Source: an uncultured Lachnospiraceae bacterium (lineage in GTDB: Bacteria; Bacillota; Clostridia; Lachnospirales; Lachnospiraceae). Taken from it: a DNA stretch of 28,481 nt. This document shows, one piece after another, positions 7,348-15,995 of the stretch. The number at the start of each line of letters is the position of its first letter. The stretch's first letter is position 1. Location of the stretch: NCBI GenBank assembly GCA_910578825.1, contig CAJTSB010000017.1:15265-43745 (forward strand). Direction: 5' to 3'. The notes under the pieces are model-generated. The model was not told where the DNA came from and made no database searches. It saw only the letters and a list, made by a program, of their open reading frames with translations. The translations under genes and the position numbers were made by a program.

Positions 7348-9045
7348 ATGGAAAAATATATGATTATTGACGGAGAGCGTGTACCGTTCACCGATGAGAA
7401 AAATATTCTTGCGGTTATCCGTAAGGCGGGGATTATCTTACCGACATTCTGTTATTATTCAGATTTGTCCATCTATGGCGCATGCCGTATGTGTGTGGTG
7501 GAGGATAATCGGGGAGGCATCGTGGCGTCCTGTTCCACACCGCCGAAAAACGGCATGGAAATCCGCACAAACACACCGCAGTTATACTATCACAGGAAAC
7601 GGATTCTGGAGCTGCTTCTGGCGGCGCATTGCAGAGACTGTACGACCTGTGAGAAGAATGGAAAGTGTAAATTGCAGGAGCTGGCGAACCGTTTTGCCAT
7701 TCCGAGCGTACGGTTTGAAAATACCAATCCGATTCGCCCGATTGACACTTCTTCCAAGGCGATTGTGCGCAACCCCAATAAATGTATTCTCTGTGGAGAC
7801 TGCGTAAGAGTCTGCAGTGAGATTCAGCACGTGGGAGCCATTGATTTTGCGCACCGTGGTTCGGATATGGAGATTTCTACTGCATTTGGCAGGGATATTG
7901 CAGATACGAACTGCGTCAACTGCGGACAGTGTGCGGCGGTCTGTCCGACAGGTGCAATTACGATTAAGAATGATACCCATGACGTCTGGCAGGCAATCCA
8001 CAGTAAGGATAAGCGTGTAGTCGTACAGATTGCTCCGGCAGTGCGTGTGGCAATCGGAGAGGCATATGGTTATGAGCCGGGAGAAAACACCATCGGCAAG
8101 TTGATTGCCTCCCTGCGTATGCTGGGTGTGGATGCCATTTTTGACACTTCTGTGGGAGCGGATTTAACCATTATGGAAGAATCAGAGGAATTGGTGGAAA
8201 CTTTAGGGGAGGAGGATCGCAAATATCCGTTATTTACCTCCTGTTGTCCGGGGTGGATTCGCTTTGTAGAGACGAAATATCCCCATCTGATGCCTTACGT
8301 GTCCACTTCCAAGTCCCCGATGCAGATGTTCGGCGCGGTGATTAAGGAGTATTACCGCAAACAGGATAAAAAAGAGCACAAAGAGACGGTATCTGTGGCA
8401 ATCATGCCGTGTACCGCTAAGAAATACGAGGCGTCCAGAGATGAGTTCAAAAAAGACGGCATTCCCTATGTGGATTATGTGCTGACTTCCGAAGAGATTA
8501 TCGGCATGTTGAAAGAGATCGGAATCCGTTTTGACCGTTTGGAGCCGGAGGCATACGATATGCCGTTCTCCATTTTCTCCGGTGCAGGCGTCATCTTCGG
8601 TGCGACAGGAGGCGTAACCGAAGCGGCAGTCCGTAAGGTTGTATCGGATAAGAGTCATAAAACGCTCAAGGAAATCGAATTCAGCGGTGTCCGCGGTATG
8701 GAGGGCGTTAAGGAATTTTCTGTTGATTTAGATGGAAGAACGGTAAGGATTGGCGTTGTCAGTGGTCTTGGCAATGCAGACCGGCTGATTCGCAAAATTG
8801 AGAGTGGCGAGGAGCATTTTGACTTTGTGGAGGTTATGGCCTGTGCGGGCGGATGCGTAGCCGGAGCCGGACAACCGTTCGCGCGTTCCACAGAGAAACG
8901 GATGCGTGCAGAAGGACTCTATAAGAATGACAAAGCGCTCCAGATTAAGCGCAGCGAGGATAATCCGGTAGTAGATTCCCTGTACAAAGATTTGCTCAAA
9001 AATCGTGAGCATGAACTTTTGCATGTGCATTATAACGCTAAATAA
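7348..9045 (+). CDS. hndD: [FeFe]-hydrogenase catalytic subunit
   Basis: A 565-residue multidomain hydrogenase. It begins with a plant-type [2Fe-2S] domain (Cys in TFCYY, GACRMC and ASC), then a His-Cys3 [4Fe-4S] site (HCRDCTTCEKNGKC), then a two-cluster ferredoxin domain (about 140-210). The H-cluster domain carries all three signatures: TSCCPGW (C299, C300), MPCTAKK (C355) and MACAGGC (C499, C503). These ligand numbers coincide with those I recall for Clostridium pasteurianum CpI, so domain spacing is fully conserved. A short C-terminal small-subunit-like tail (YKDLLKNREHELLHVHY) ends the protein. It reduces protons or oxidises H2 in the cytoplasm, coupled to HndA/HndC. Start follows TAGGAGGGAACGGAC. 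The maturases HydE/F/G are not in the window. Confidence 0.96.
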   Translation: MEKYMIIDGERVPFTDEKNILAVIRKAGIILPTFCYYSDLSIYGACRMCVVEDNRGGIVASCSTPPKNGMEIRTNTPQLYYHRKRILELLLAAHCRDCTTCEKNGKCKLQELANRFAIPSVRFENTNPIRPIDTSSKAIVRNPNKCILCGDCVRVCSEIQHVGAIDFAHRGSDMEISTAFGRDIADTNCVNCGQCAAVCPTGAITIKNDTHDVWQAIHSKDKRVVVQIAPAVRVAIGEAYGYEPGENTIGKLIASLRMLGVDAIFDTSVGADLTIMEESEELVETLGEEDRKYPLFTSCCPGWIRFVETKYPHLMPYVSTSKSPMQMFGAVIKEYYRKQDKKEHKETVSVAIMPCTAKKYEASRDEFKKDGIPYVDYVLTSEEIIGMLKEIGIRFDRLEPEAYDMPFSIFSGAGVIFGATGGVTEAAVRKVVSDKSHKTLKEIEFSGVRGMEGVKEFSVDLDGRTVRIGVVSGLGNADRLIRKIESGEEHFDFVEVMACAGGCVAGAGQPFARSTEKRMRAEGLYKNDKALQIKRSEDNPVVDSLYKDLLKNREHELLHVHYNAK

Positions 9046-9114
9046 ATTCGTGATTTCTGCCGAAACATATATCAGATAATGTAGATCAGAAACATGATGG
9101 CAAAGGAGGACGGT

Positions 9115-9831
9115 ATGAATATTTCGTTGACGAATATTGGAACAGATACATACAAACATGGTTCTGTTCTTGCCGGGAACCTGCCCATCCTGCAAGGCGG
9201 CGGAATGAACGGATTGAAGAGCACGCAGGAAAAGATGGAACGGCAGCAGCAGACGCAGGGTGAAATCGCGTTCTGGGAGAAACAGAAGGAAAGTCTCAAG
9301 GAGCATGAATGTGAGACTCCGGAGGAGATTGCCGAGAAATTGAAGACGCTGCATGGCTATGAGAATGAGATTGCAGCAGCTAAGAAGGCGTATAACAACG
9401 AGCAGATGTGGCATGTCATGGACGAGGCGCGGGAGCTGGGCGAGAAGATTGCGGAGGCTGTCGAGGATATGGAGCCGAAGACAGCGGAAGAGAGACGCGA
9501 AGACATGGCAGAAGAGGCTATGGGTACGGACGAGAGCAAGAGCACGATGGAAGAGATGATGGAAGACGTCACAGACTTAGCCGAAGACGCCAGTGCAGTG
9601 GAAGAGAATGCCGAGGAGTTAGAAGAGCTTGCCGAACAGACCGAAGATATGCAGGAGACCAAAGAGGCGCAGGAGGCGTTAGAAGAACAGGCGGCGCGTG
9701 TTCAGGAGCAGAAACTGGAAGAAGAGCTGGAAGAGGAGAAACTTGCAGTCAGAAGAGAAATGCGCAATCTGGAAGCGTATCAGATGTCTGAGAAGAATCC
9801 CTATTACCGGGGAGTGGACGTTTTAGTTTAG
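9115..9831 (+). CDS. Acidic coiled-coil protein of unknown function
   Basis: I do not recognise this family. The product is 238 residues, cytoplasmic, with no signal peptide or membrane helix. The first 30 residues are neutral and glycine-containing (ending ILQGGGMNG); the rest is predicted almost wholly helical and very rich in Glu, with long heptad-like acidic runs from about residue 110 to 215. It ends in a less acidic tail, YYRGVDVLV. The ATG at 9115 is chosen over the upstream ATGs at 9094 and 9097 because AAAGGAGGA (9102-9110) sits just before it and inside the longer reading frame. It begins 69 bases after the hydrogenase gene with no terminator between, so it may belong to that operon. 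No function is assigned. Confidence 0.75.
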   Translation: MNISLTNIGTDTYKHGSVLAGNLPILQGGGMNGLKSTQEKMERQQQTQGEIAFWEKQKESLKEHECETPEEIAEKLKTLHGYENEIAAAKKAYNNEQMWHVMDEARELGEKIAEAVEDMEPKTAEERREDMAEEAMGTDESKSTMEEMMEDVTDLAEDASAVEENAEELEELAEQTEDMQETKEAQEALEEQAARVQEQKLEEELEEEKLAVRREMRNLEAYQMSEKNPYYRGVDVLV

Positions 9832-9868
9832 CTCGTGAATTTCAAATATGACATAATTTAAGAACAGT

Positions 9869-9916
9869 AAAAGAGGGAATCCCAGAAACCGTATGGTGAA
9901 AGGGAATCCCTCTTTT
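9869..9916. terminator. Bidirectional intrinsic terminator
   Basis: A 15-base inverted repeat (9869-9883 and 9902-9916) with one internal mismatch and an 18-base loop. It has A-run and T-run ends on both sides, giving a GC stem plus U-tract in either direction. It lies between the converging acidic-protein gene (ending 9831) and DUF4097 gene (ending 9981), so it can end both transcripts. Confidence 0.88.
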
Positions 9917-9980
9917 GTGTATGAAAATGGTTATGATGTTATGGAATGGATTGTTGGCTGCCCGGGGATGGATGCTGGCA

Positions 9981-11039
9981 TCATCGAATGGTAATGTTGC
10001 CGCTATCGCTGCCGATTATGATATCCATATCCTTTCCATAGTCTTTCTGGTAACGGCTTACGCCGTCTTCGTCCGAGGGAAGGGTTTTGCCGTCCAGCTT
10101 GATTGTACCGTAGGAGGCGTTCAAATCGTAATTGTAATCGGAAATGTCACCAGCGAGGTTAAGCGTAACGTTTCCATAAGAATTTCGGATTTCCGTGTCT
10201 CCCAGTGTGGCATCAAGCAGTTTCAGGTTGCCGGATTCGATAGCGATATCGCTTTGTTTCAACGTTATTTCATTTACGGAGCAGCCCCCATATTCGTTGG
10301 ACAGCGTGAGACTGTCCGTTTCCAGTTTGGACAGCGTGAGATCGCCGCTTTCTAGTTTTAAGGATGTCTTCCTGGCAGATTTGCAACTGCCTGCGGTAAT
10401 ATTGCCATATTGATTGTTGATTTCCAGGGTATTGCAGTCAATATTGCCAAGCTCAATATTGCCGGACTCAGCGATAACAGAAATATCATCGCCGGAAAAA
10501 TTACCGGATTGCAGGTTACCGTATTGCGCATGGATATCAATATTTTTTGCCTGTATATCTTCGAGTTCAATATTTCCGCTCTCAGAAGATATCTCCAACA
10601 GGTTAAAATACTGTTCTTTCGGAACATAAAGATTTACATAAAATGGCCCCTGGTTCGCGGAGGAGTATCTGGAGTTGAAAAAGAGATGCCACCCTGTACA
10701 GTATTTTAATTGGGTAGCTCCCTCCTGAAAATAGAACCGGTTGCCATTTACTCCATATTCCGGTTCTTCACACGAACCGTCCATCCGGTATTCCAGGTAA
10801 TAGCCGTCCGCAGGAAGGATGAAGAGATCGCAATAGCTGAGTGAGATGGCGATGTCTGAGAATTCATCCAGTTTTGTTTTTTCTGATTCCCATGCCTGGA
10901 TGGGTGTGCGTTTGGTGTTGTTGGCCTGGGAATGGCTGCTTTCGCCCTGCTGGATGCCCAGACCGATAATGATGCCGGAACATACAATGCCAAAGAGAAT
11001 AGCGATGCCGACGATAGTGATGATAAGTTTATTTTTCAT
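9981..11039 (-). CDS. Membrane-anchored DUF4097 family beta-strand repeat protein
   Basis: A 352-residue protein with an N-terminal transmembrane anchor (about residues 4-27) and a short charged lead (MKNK), so the remainder is probably extracellular. From about residue 140 to the end it is a run of short beta strands with the recurring pattern S-G-N-I-x-L and Y-G-N-I-x-x-G, typical of the DUF4097/adhesin-like beta-helix family. No enzyme function is known for the family; in Firmicutes such proteins often sit with envelope-stress regulators, which are absent here. The ATG at 11039 follows AGGAGGGC, and that site is base-paired within a 13-bp hairpin (11046-11090). The upstream activase gene ends 91 bases away in the same direction. 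Confidence 0.8.
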   Translation of the reverse strand: MKNKLIITIVGIAILFGIVCSGIIIGLGIQQGESSHSQANNTKRTPIQAWESEKTKLDEFSDIAISLSYCDLFILPADGYYLEYRMDGSCEEPEYGVNGNRFYFQEGATQLKYCTGWHLFFNSRYSSANQGPFYVNLYVPKEQYFNLLEISSESGNIELEDIQAKNIDIHAQYGNLQSGNFSGDDISVIAESGNIELGNIDCNTLEINNQYGNITAGSCKSARKTSLKLESGDLTLSKLETDSLTLSNEYGGCSVNEITLKQSDIAIESGNLKLLDATLGDTEIRNSYGNVTLNLAGDISDYNYDLNASYGTIKLDGKTLPSDEDGVSRYQKDYGKDMDIIIGSDSGNITIR

Positions 11040-11045
11040 ATGTAT

Positions 11046-11090
11046 TGCCCTCCTGTATGATTCTATTACTTAAAACGATACGGGAGGGCA
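11046..11090 (-). promoter_or_regulatory. Hairpin burying the Shine-Dalgarno of the DUF4097 gene
   Basis: On the minus strand, TGCCCTCCCGTA (11090-11079) pairs with TACAGGAGGGCA (11057-11046), with one G-U pair and one further A-T pair inside, giving about 13 bp and a loop of about 19 bases. The 3' arm contains the whole AGGAGGG ribosome-binding site, seven bases from the ATG. No U-run follows, so it is not a terminator. Translation control, or a dyad operator at the DNA level, is inferred. Confidence 0.6.
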
Positions 11091-11130
11091 GTTGACTTCA
11101 AATATATCAATAATTTTTATGTTGTCTGGT

Positions 11131-14100
11131 TTACACATCCGCTTCATTCTGCTGTTTTGCCAGGTTTTTCTGCGCAGTCGAGAGCATCAGCTTGATACGA
11201 TTCAGCTGGTTTACCTCAGATGCGCCCGGGTCATAGTCGATGGCAACAATGTTGGCAAGCGGATATTGGTGCCGGATTTCCTTGATAACGCCTTTGCCTA
11301 CGACATGATTCGGCAGACAGCCAAACGGCTGTGCGCACACGATATTCGTGGTGCCGGCGTGAATCAGTTCCAACATCTCTCCGGTAAGGAACCATCCCTC
11401 TCCGGTCTGGTTGCCCTGCGATACAATGGGGGTTGCGTATTTTGCCAGCGTTTCAATATGTGCCGGAGCCTCAAAATGGCGGCTCTTTTCAAATTCTTTG
11501 CGTGCCGCGCTGCGCATCCATTCCAATACCCGGATTCCTATATTGGCGTTTCTTGCGCTGGATTTTTTCGTACCCAGATGTTTGGCCTTAAAGTTCTGGT
11601 TATAGAAACAGTAAAGCAGGAAATCCGTCAAATCCGGCATGACCGCCTCCGCGCCTTCCGCCTCTAAAAGATCTACCAGATAATTGTTGGCGGCAGGCAG
11701 GAATTTGACGAGTATTTCTCCGACAACACCGACTCTGGGTTTTCTAATGTCCGTCATAGAGAGATTGTCAAAATCCCGGATAATTTCACGGCAGTATCGC
11801 TTAAATTTACGATGGGAGGGTCTCTGTCTGGCAGAGACGAAGTCGATGCATTTCTGTTTCCATTTTTCGTGCAGCGCATTGGCGCTTCCGGGGACTGCCT
11901 CATATGGTCTGGTGCGGTAGAGGCAGCGCATGAAAATATCGCCGAATATCAGACCGTACAATGCCCGCTGCAGTAACGGCAGAGAAAGCTTGAATCCGGG
12001 ATTTCCCTCGAGACCGCTTAAATTGACGGAGATAACCGGGATATCCGGATAACCGGCTTTTTCCAGGGCACGTCGAATAAATCCGATATAATTGGATGCA
12101 CGGCAGCCGCCTCCGGTCTGGGTGATGATCACCGCCGTCTTTGTCAGGTCGTATTTGCCGGAGAGAATGGCGTCCATAATCTGTCCGACTACCATCATTG
12201 ACGGATAACAGGCGTCATTGTTGACATAGCGCAGTCCTGTGTTCACAGCCGTCTTGCCATCATTATCAAGCAGCTCCAGATTGTAGCCGGAAGCGTTGAA
12301 TGCCGGCCGGATGATCTCAAAGTGCATCGGTGACATCTGAGGACAGAGGATGGTGTAGTTTTTCCGCATTTCTTCGGTAAATACCACGCGTTTGTATTGA
12401 GAAGGCATGGCATGGCACGTTGCTTTTTGTTTTTCTTTTACCCGCAGCGCGGACAGCAGCGAGCGGATACGGATGCGTGCCGCTCCCAGATTGTTTACTT
12501 CGTCAATCTTTAAACAGGTATATATCTTGCCCGACTTTGATAAAATATCGTTTACCTGATCGGTCGTAACAGCGTCCAGACCGCACCCAAACGAATTCAG
12601 CTGAATTAAATCCAGATCCTGCCGTGTTTTAACGAAATTCGCGGCAGCGTACAGTCTGGAATGGTACATCCATTGATCCATCACCATCAGGGGACGTTCC
12701 ACTTCCTGTAAATGGGAAACGGAGTCCTCTGTCAGTACGGCAATGCCATAAGACGTGATAAGTTCAGGGATCCCATGGTTGATTTCCGGGTCTGTATGGT
12801 AGGGGCGTCCAGCGAGAACGATGCCCCGGCGTCCATGCTCTTGCATATATTGGAGCGTCTCTTCTCCTTTGCGTTTTATTTCTGCGCGCACAGCGGCAAG
12901 TTCCTTCCACCCGGCGTCCACCGCAGACTGTACTTCCTGTGCGGAAATGGAGAATTCTTTTGCAAATATCTGTTTCAATTGTCCAGCGAGTACCTCACAG
13001 GAGGCAAAGGACATAAAAGGATTTAAGAAACGCACCTGCCCGGAGGTGATTTCATCCACATTGTTCTTGATATTCTCCGCATAGGAAGTGACGATCGGAC
13101 AGTTGTAGTGGTTGACGGCGTCCGGAAATTCATTTCGCTCATAGGGAATGCAGGGATAGAAAATGAAATCCGCCTGATGCTGAATCAACCAGGAAATATG
13201 CCCGTGTGCCAGTTTAGCGGGGTAACATTCGGACTCGCTTGGAATGGATTCAATGCCAAGCTCATATATTTTACGTGTGGACTGCGGGGACAGCAGTGTG
13301 CGGAATTTGAGTACACGGAAAAATACGGCCCAGAAGGGGTAGTCCTCGTACATATTCAACACCCTTGGAATTCCCACAGTGCCGCGTACTGCGTCTTTTT
13401 CAGACAAAGGTTCGTATTCGAAAAGACGACGGTTCTTGTATTCGAAGAGATTTGGAATCTGTTCTTTGTTTTTCTCCTTGCCCAGTCCTTTTTCGCAGCG
13501 GTTTCCGGTGATAAAACTGCGGTTGCCTGAAAAACGGTTGATGGTCAGCAGGCAGTGGTTGGTACAGCCCTGGCAGCGCGATAATTTGGTCTCCACCTGG
13601 AGGTTTTCAATCTCTTCGATGGGGAGCATGGTTGTCTGCGGATTGTCTTCGTAACGCTCTCTGGCGATAAGGGCTGCACCGAAAGCGCCCATGATACCTG
13701 CGATGTCCGGTCTCACTGCTTCACAGCCGGAGATTTTCTCAAAACTTCTTAAGACGGCATCGTTGTAGAACGTTCCGCCCTGTACCACGATATGTTTGCC
13801 CAGATCTTTGGCGTCACTGACCTTAATGACCTTAAACAGTGCGTTTTTGATGACGGAGTAGGCGAGCCCTGCGGAAATGTCCGAGACGTCCGCGCCCTCT
13901 TTCTGCGCCTGTTTTACCTTGGAATTCATAAATACCGTACAGCGCGTACCCAGATCAATCGGATGTCTGGCAAAGAGGGCAGCCTGTGCAAATTCTTCGA
14001 CGGAATAGTTTAAGGAGTTGGCAAAGGTCTCAATAAAGGAACCGCACCCGGAAGAACATGCCTCGTTTAGCTGTACGCTGTCTACGGTCTGATTTTTGAT

Positions 14101-15396
14101 TTTGATGCATTTCATGTCCTGACCGCCGATATCCAGGATGCAGTCAACTTCAGGGTTGAAGAAAGCAGCGGCATAATAGTGCGCTACGGTCTCCACCTCT
14201 CCTTCATCGAGCATAAAGGCGGATTTCAGCAACGCCTCCCCATATCCGGTCGAGCAGGAATGCACGATATGCGCCTGCTCAGGAAGCAGCGCATGGATTT
14301 CTTTCAGCGCCAGCGTGGCCGTTGCCAGAGGATTGCCGTTGTTGCTGCTGTAGAAAGAATAGAGCAAAGAGCCGTCTTCGCCGACCAGCGCGACCTTCGT
14401 TGTCGTGGAGCCGGCGTCGATGCCAAGATAGCAGTTTCCCTGATAAGTAGACAGATCTTCGGTTATGACGTGGTGTTTCTCGTGGCGTTTCTGAAATCGT
14501 TCATAGTCTGCAAGATCCGCAAACAGCGGTTCCATACGCTCTACCTCGAATTCCATGTGGATATCGGAGGAAAGTTTCTTGAGGATGTTCTTAAGCTCCA
14601 TGGTGATTTCCGGTTTGTGATTTAGTGCGGAGCCGATTGCCGCAAACAAATGCGAGTGATCGGGCGCGATAATGTGTTCCTCATCCAGTTTCAGGGTACG
14701 GATAAAAGCCTGCTTTAATTCCGGCAGGAAATGCAGCGGTCCGCCCAGAAACGCAACGTGTCCGCGAATCGGTTTTCCACAGGCAAGTCCTGAGATGGTC
14801 TGATTGACTACCGCCTGGAAAATCGAGGCGGATAAGTCTTCTTTTGATGCCCCTTCGTTGATGAGCGGTTGAATATCGGTCTTGGCAAACACGCCGCAAC
14901 GTGCTGCAATCGGGTAAATAGCTTTATAATTTGTGGCATAATTATTCAACCCGGTGGCGTCTGTCTGCAACAGGGACGCCATCTGGTCTATGAATGAGCC
15001 GGTGCCTCCGGCACAGATGCCGTTCATACGCTGCTCCACATTGCCGCCTTCAAAATAGATGATTTTGGCGTCTTCGCCGCCCAGTTCGATGGCGACGTCT
15101 GTCTGGGGAGCGTAATCCTGTAACGCGGATGATACGGCGATGACTTCCTGGACGAATGGGATTTCCAGGTGGTTTGCGAGCGTAAGCCCTCCCGAACCGG
15201 TAATCATCGGGGAGAGGACAACGTTTCCAATGGCGTCCTGTGCCTCTGCAAGCAGATGGGAGAGTGTCTCACGGATATTTGCAAAGTGGCGTTCGTAGTC
15301 CGAGAAGACAATTTCGTTCTGCTCATTTAATATGGCGATTTTGACTGTTGTTGAGCCAATATCAATGCCTAATCTATGTAAACTCTGCTTTTCCAT
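11131..15396 (-). CDS. Giant acyl-CoA dehydratase activase (HgdC-like, two ATPase domains + DUF2229)
   Basis: A 1,421-residue cytoplasmic protein. Two BadF/BadG/BcrA/BcrD (ASKHA-type) ATPase domains lie at about 7-265 (GIDIGSTTVK) and 318-585 (GIDAGSTTTK). Each has a pair of cysteines suited to a [4Fe-4S] cluster at a dimer interface; in the first these are C128 and C167, close to C127/C166 recalled for HgdC. From about 604 comes a C-x2-C-x3-C region, then a DUF2229 domain (about 670-860) and a C-terminal HgdB-like part. HgdC activates 2-hydroxyacyl-CoA dehydratases by ATP-driven electron transfer; for this large fused class the substrate is unknown. No dehydratase gene is adjacent. ATG 15396 is preferred over ATG 15426 because GGAGGT (15411-15406) serves it, while the longer form would run over that site. 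Confidence 0.88.
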   Translation of the reverse strand: MEKQSLHRLGIDIGSTTVKIAILNEQNEIVFSDYERHFANIRETLSHLLAEAQDAIGNVVLSPMITGSGGLTLANHLEIPFVQEVIAVSSALQDYAPQTDVAIELGGEDAKIIYFEGGNVEQRMNGICAGGTGSFIDQMASLLQTDATGLNNYATNYKAIYPIAARCGVFAKTDIQPLINEGASKEDLSASIFQAVVNQTISGLACGKPIRGHVAFLGGPLHFLPELKQAFIRTLKLDEEHIIAPDHSHLFAAIGSALNHKPEITMELKNILKKLSSDIHMEFEVERMEPLFADLADYERFQKRHEKHHVITEDLSTYQGNCYLGIDAGSTTTKVALVGEDGSLLYSFYSSNNGNPLATATLALKEIHALLPEQAHIVHSCSTGYGEALLKSAFMLDEGEVETVAHYYAAAFFNPEVDCILDIGGQDMKCIKIKNQTVDSVQLNEACSSGCGSFIETFANSLNYSVEEFAQAALFARHPIDLGTRCTVFMNSKVKQAQKEGADVSDISAGLAYSVIKNALFKVIKVSDAKDLGKHIVVQGGTFYNDAVLRSFEKISGCEAVRPDIAGIMGAFGAALIARERYEDNPQTTMLPIEEIENLQVETKLSRCQGCTNHCLLTINRFSGNRSFITGNRCEKGLGKEKNKEQIPNLFEYKNRRLFEYEPLSEKDAVRGTVGIPRVLNMYEDYPFWAVFFRVLKFRTLLSPQSTRKIYELGIESIPSESECYPAKLAHGHISWLIQHQADFIFYPCIPYERNEFPDAVNHYNCPIVTSYAENIKNNVDEITSGQVRFLNPFMSFASCEVLAGQLKQIFAKEFSISAQEVQSAVDAGWKELAAVRAEIKRKGEETLQYMQEHGRRGIVLAGRPYHTDPEINHGIPELITSYGIAVLTEDSVSHLQEVERPLMVMDQWMYHSRLYAAANFVKTRQDLDLIQLNSFGCGLDAVTTDQVNDILSKSGKIYTCLKIDEVNNLGAARIRIRSLLSALRVKEKQKATCHAMPSQYKRVVFTEEMRKNYTILCPQMSPMHFEIIRPAFNASGYNLELLDNDGKTAVNTGLRYVNNDACYPSMMVVGQIMDAILSGKYDLTKTAVIITQTGGGCRASNYIGFIRRALEKAGYPDIPVISVNLSGLEGNPGFKLSLPLLQRALYGLIFGDIFMRCLYRTRPYEAVPGSANALHEKWKQKCIDFVSARQRPSHRKFKRYCREIIRDFDNLSMTDIRKPRVGVVGEILVKFLPAANNYLVDLLEAEGAEAVMPDLTDFLLYCFYNQNFKAKHLGTKKSSARNANIGIRVLEWMRSAARKEFEKSRHFEAPAHIETLAKYATPIVSQGNQTGEGWFLTGEMLELIHAGTTNIVCAQPFGCLPNHVVGKGVIKEIRHQYPLANIVAIDYDPGASEVNQLNRIKLMLSTAQKNLAKQQNEADV

Positions 15397-15473
15397 AATA
15401 GTATGACCTCCAAATTCTTTTGGCAATTTCTACCTATTAAAATGTTAGAGTTGTTCCAAAAGCGAACAGGGTT

Positions 15474-15502
15474 ATTATACGACAGGAAATAACAAAAAAC
15501 AA
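15474..15502 (-). promoter_or_regulatory. Promoter of the activase gene
   Basis: On the minus strand TTGTTT (15502-15497) and a perfect TATAAT (15479-15474) are 17 bases apart. The predicted leader to the ATG at 15396 is about 70 bases. The rest of the 235-base divergent gap to 15661 is A+T-rich. For the rightward LysM gene only a -10-like TATAAT at 15613-15618 is visible, without a convincing -35. Confidence 0.65.
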
Positions 15503-15661
15503 TTCATTTTTTTAGATTTTATTATTTGTTTAGAATTAGGGATCCGGATTGATTTGTTTTCACTTAATATATGCACAAACCGCCTGGGTAGAACCGTTTT
15601 GAAAACCACGAATATAATAGTTACAAAGAAAATGTGTTAAAACGATGGAGGAGAAAAGATT

Positions 15662-15910
15662 ATGGCAAGAATCATACCTATTCCGATTGGTCCGATCTAT
15701 CCGGGTGGAGAATGCCAGGGCATTATCCATGTCATACAGAAAGGAGACACCCTGTATAATCTGGGGAAACTGTATCATGTGAGCGTGGGACAGTTGATTT
15801 TTGCAAACCCCTTTGTAGATATCTATAATCTGCAGATCGGCGATGAATTGTGTATTCCGGCTGCGGTTTCACCGATGCCCATCGGCGCGGGCGAACGAAA
15901 CCAGTATTGA
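15662..15910 (+). CDS. Small LysM-domain protein
   Basis: An 82-residue protein that is almost entirely one LysM domain: residues about 21-66 (I-I-H-V-I-Q-K-G-D-T-L-Y-N-L through L-Q-I-G-D-E-L-C-I-P). LysM binds peptidoglycan or chitin-type glycans. The N-terminus (MARIIPIPIGPIYPGGE) is proline-rich and is neither a signal peptide nor a membrane anchor, so export is not obvious. Small LysM proteins of this kind occur in spore-coat or cortex assembly in Clostridia, but nothing here proves that. The ATG at 15662 follows GGAGGAG (15647-15653). A consensus promoter for the next gene overlaps its stop codon. Confidence 0.82.
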   Translation: MARIIPIPIGPIYPGGECQGIIHVIQKGDTLYNLGKLYHVSVGQLIFANPFVDIYNLQIGDELCIPAAVSPMPIGAGERNQY

Positions 15911-15935
15911 CAAACCTTTCCAGAAAATTTATAAT
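15907..15935 (+). promoter_or_regulatory. Consensus sigma-A promoter of the rhomboid-like gene
   Basis: Perfect TTGACA (15907-15912), 17-base spacer, perfect TATAAT (15930-15935). The -35 overlaps the LysM stop codon (15908-15910). A second TATAAT at 15946-15951 is present but lacks a matching -35. The transcript would begin near 15942, about 54 bases before the ATG at 15996. Confidence 0.8.
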
Positions 15936-15995
15936 GAAATCTAACTATAATTTGTGGTGATAAAATGCCACTATATTTATAATATGAGGTGCGTT

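Noticed and set aside
9357..9662. Serine-rich open frame on the minus strand opposite the acidic protein
   Set aside because: It is the mirror of Glu-rich codons (GAG/GAA read as CTC/TTC, shifted to Ser codons), has no ribosome-binding site and no family resemblance.
12712..14625. Several open frames on the plus strand opposite the activase gene
   Set aside because: They are shadows of a long, well-supported coding region and have no ribosome-binding sites or recognisable domains.
15397..15426. Longer N-terminus of the activase starting at 15426
   Set aside because: The extension would be encoded across the GGAGGT site that serves the ATG at 15396, and the protein then starts just before the first ATPase motif, as in the family.
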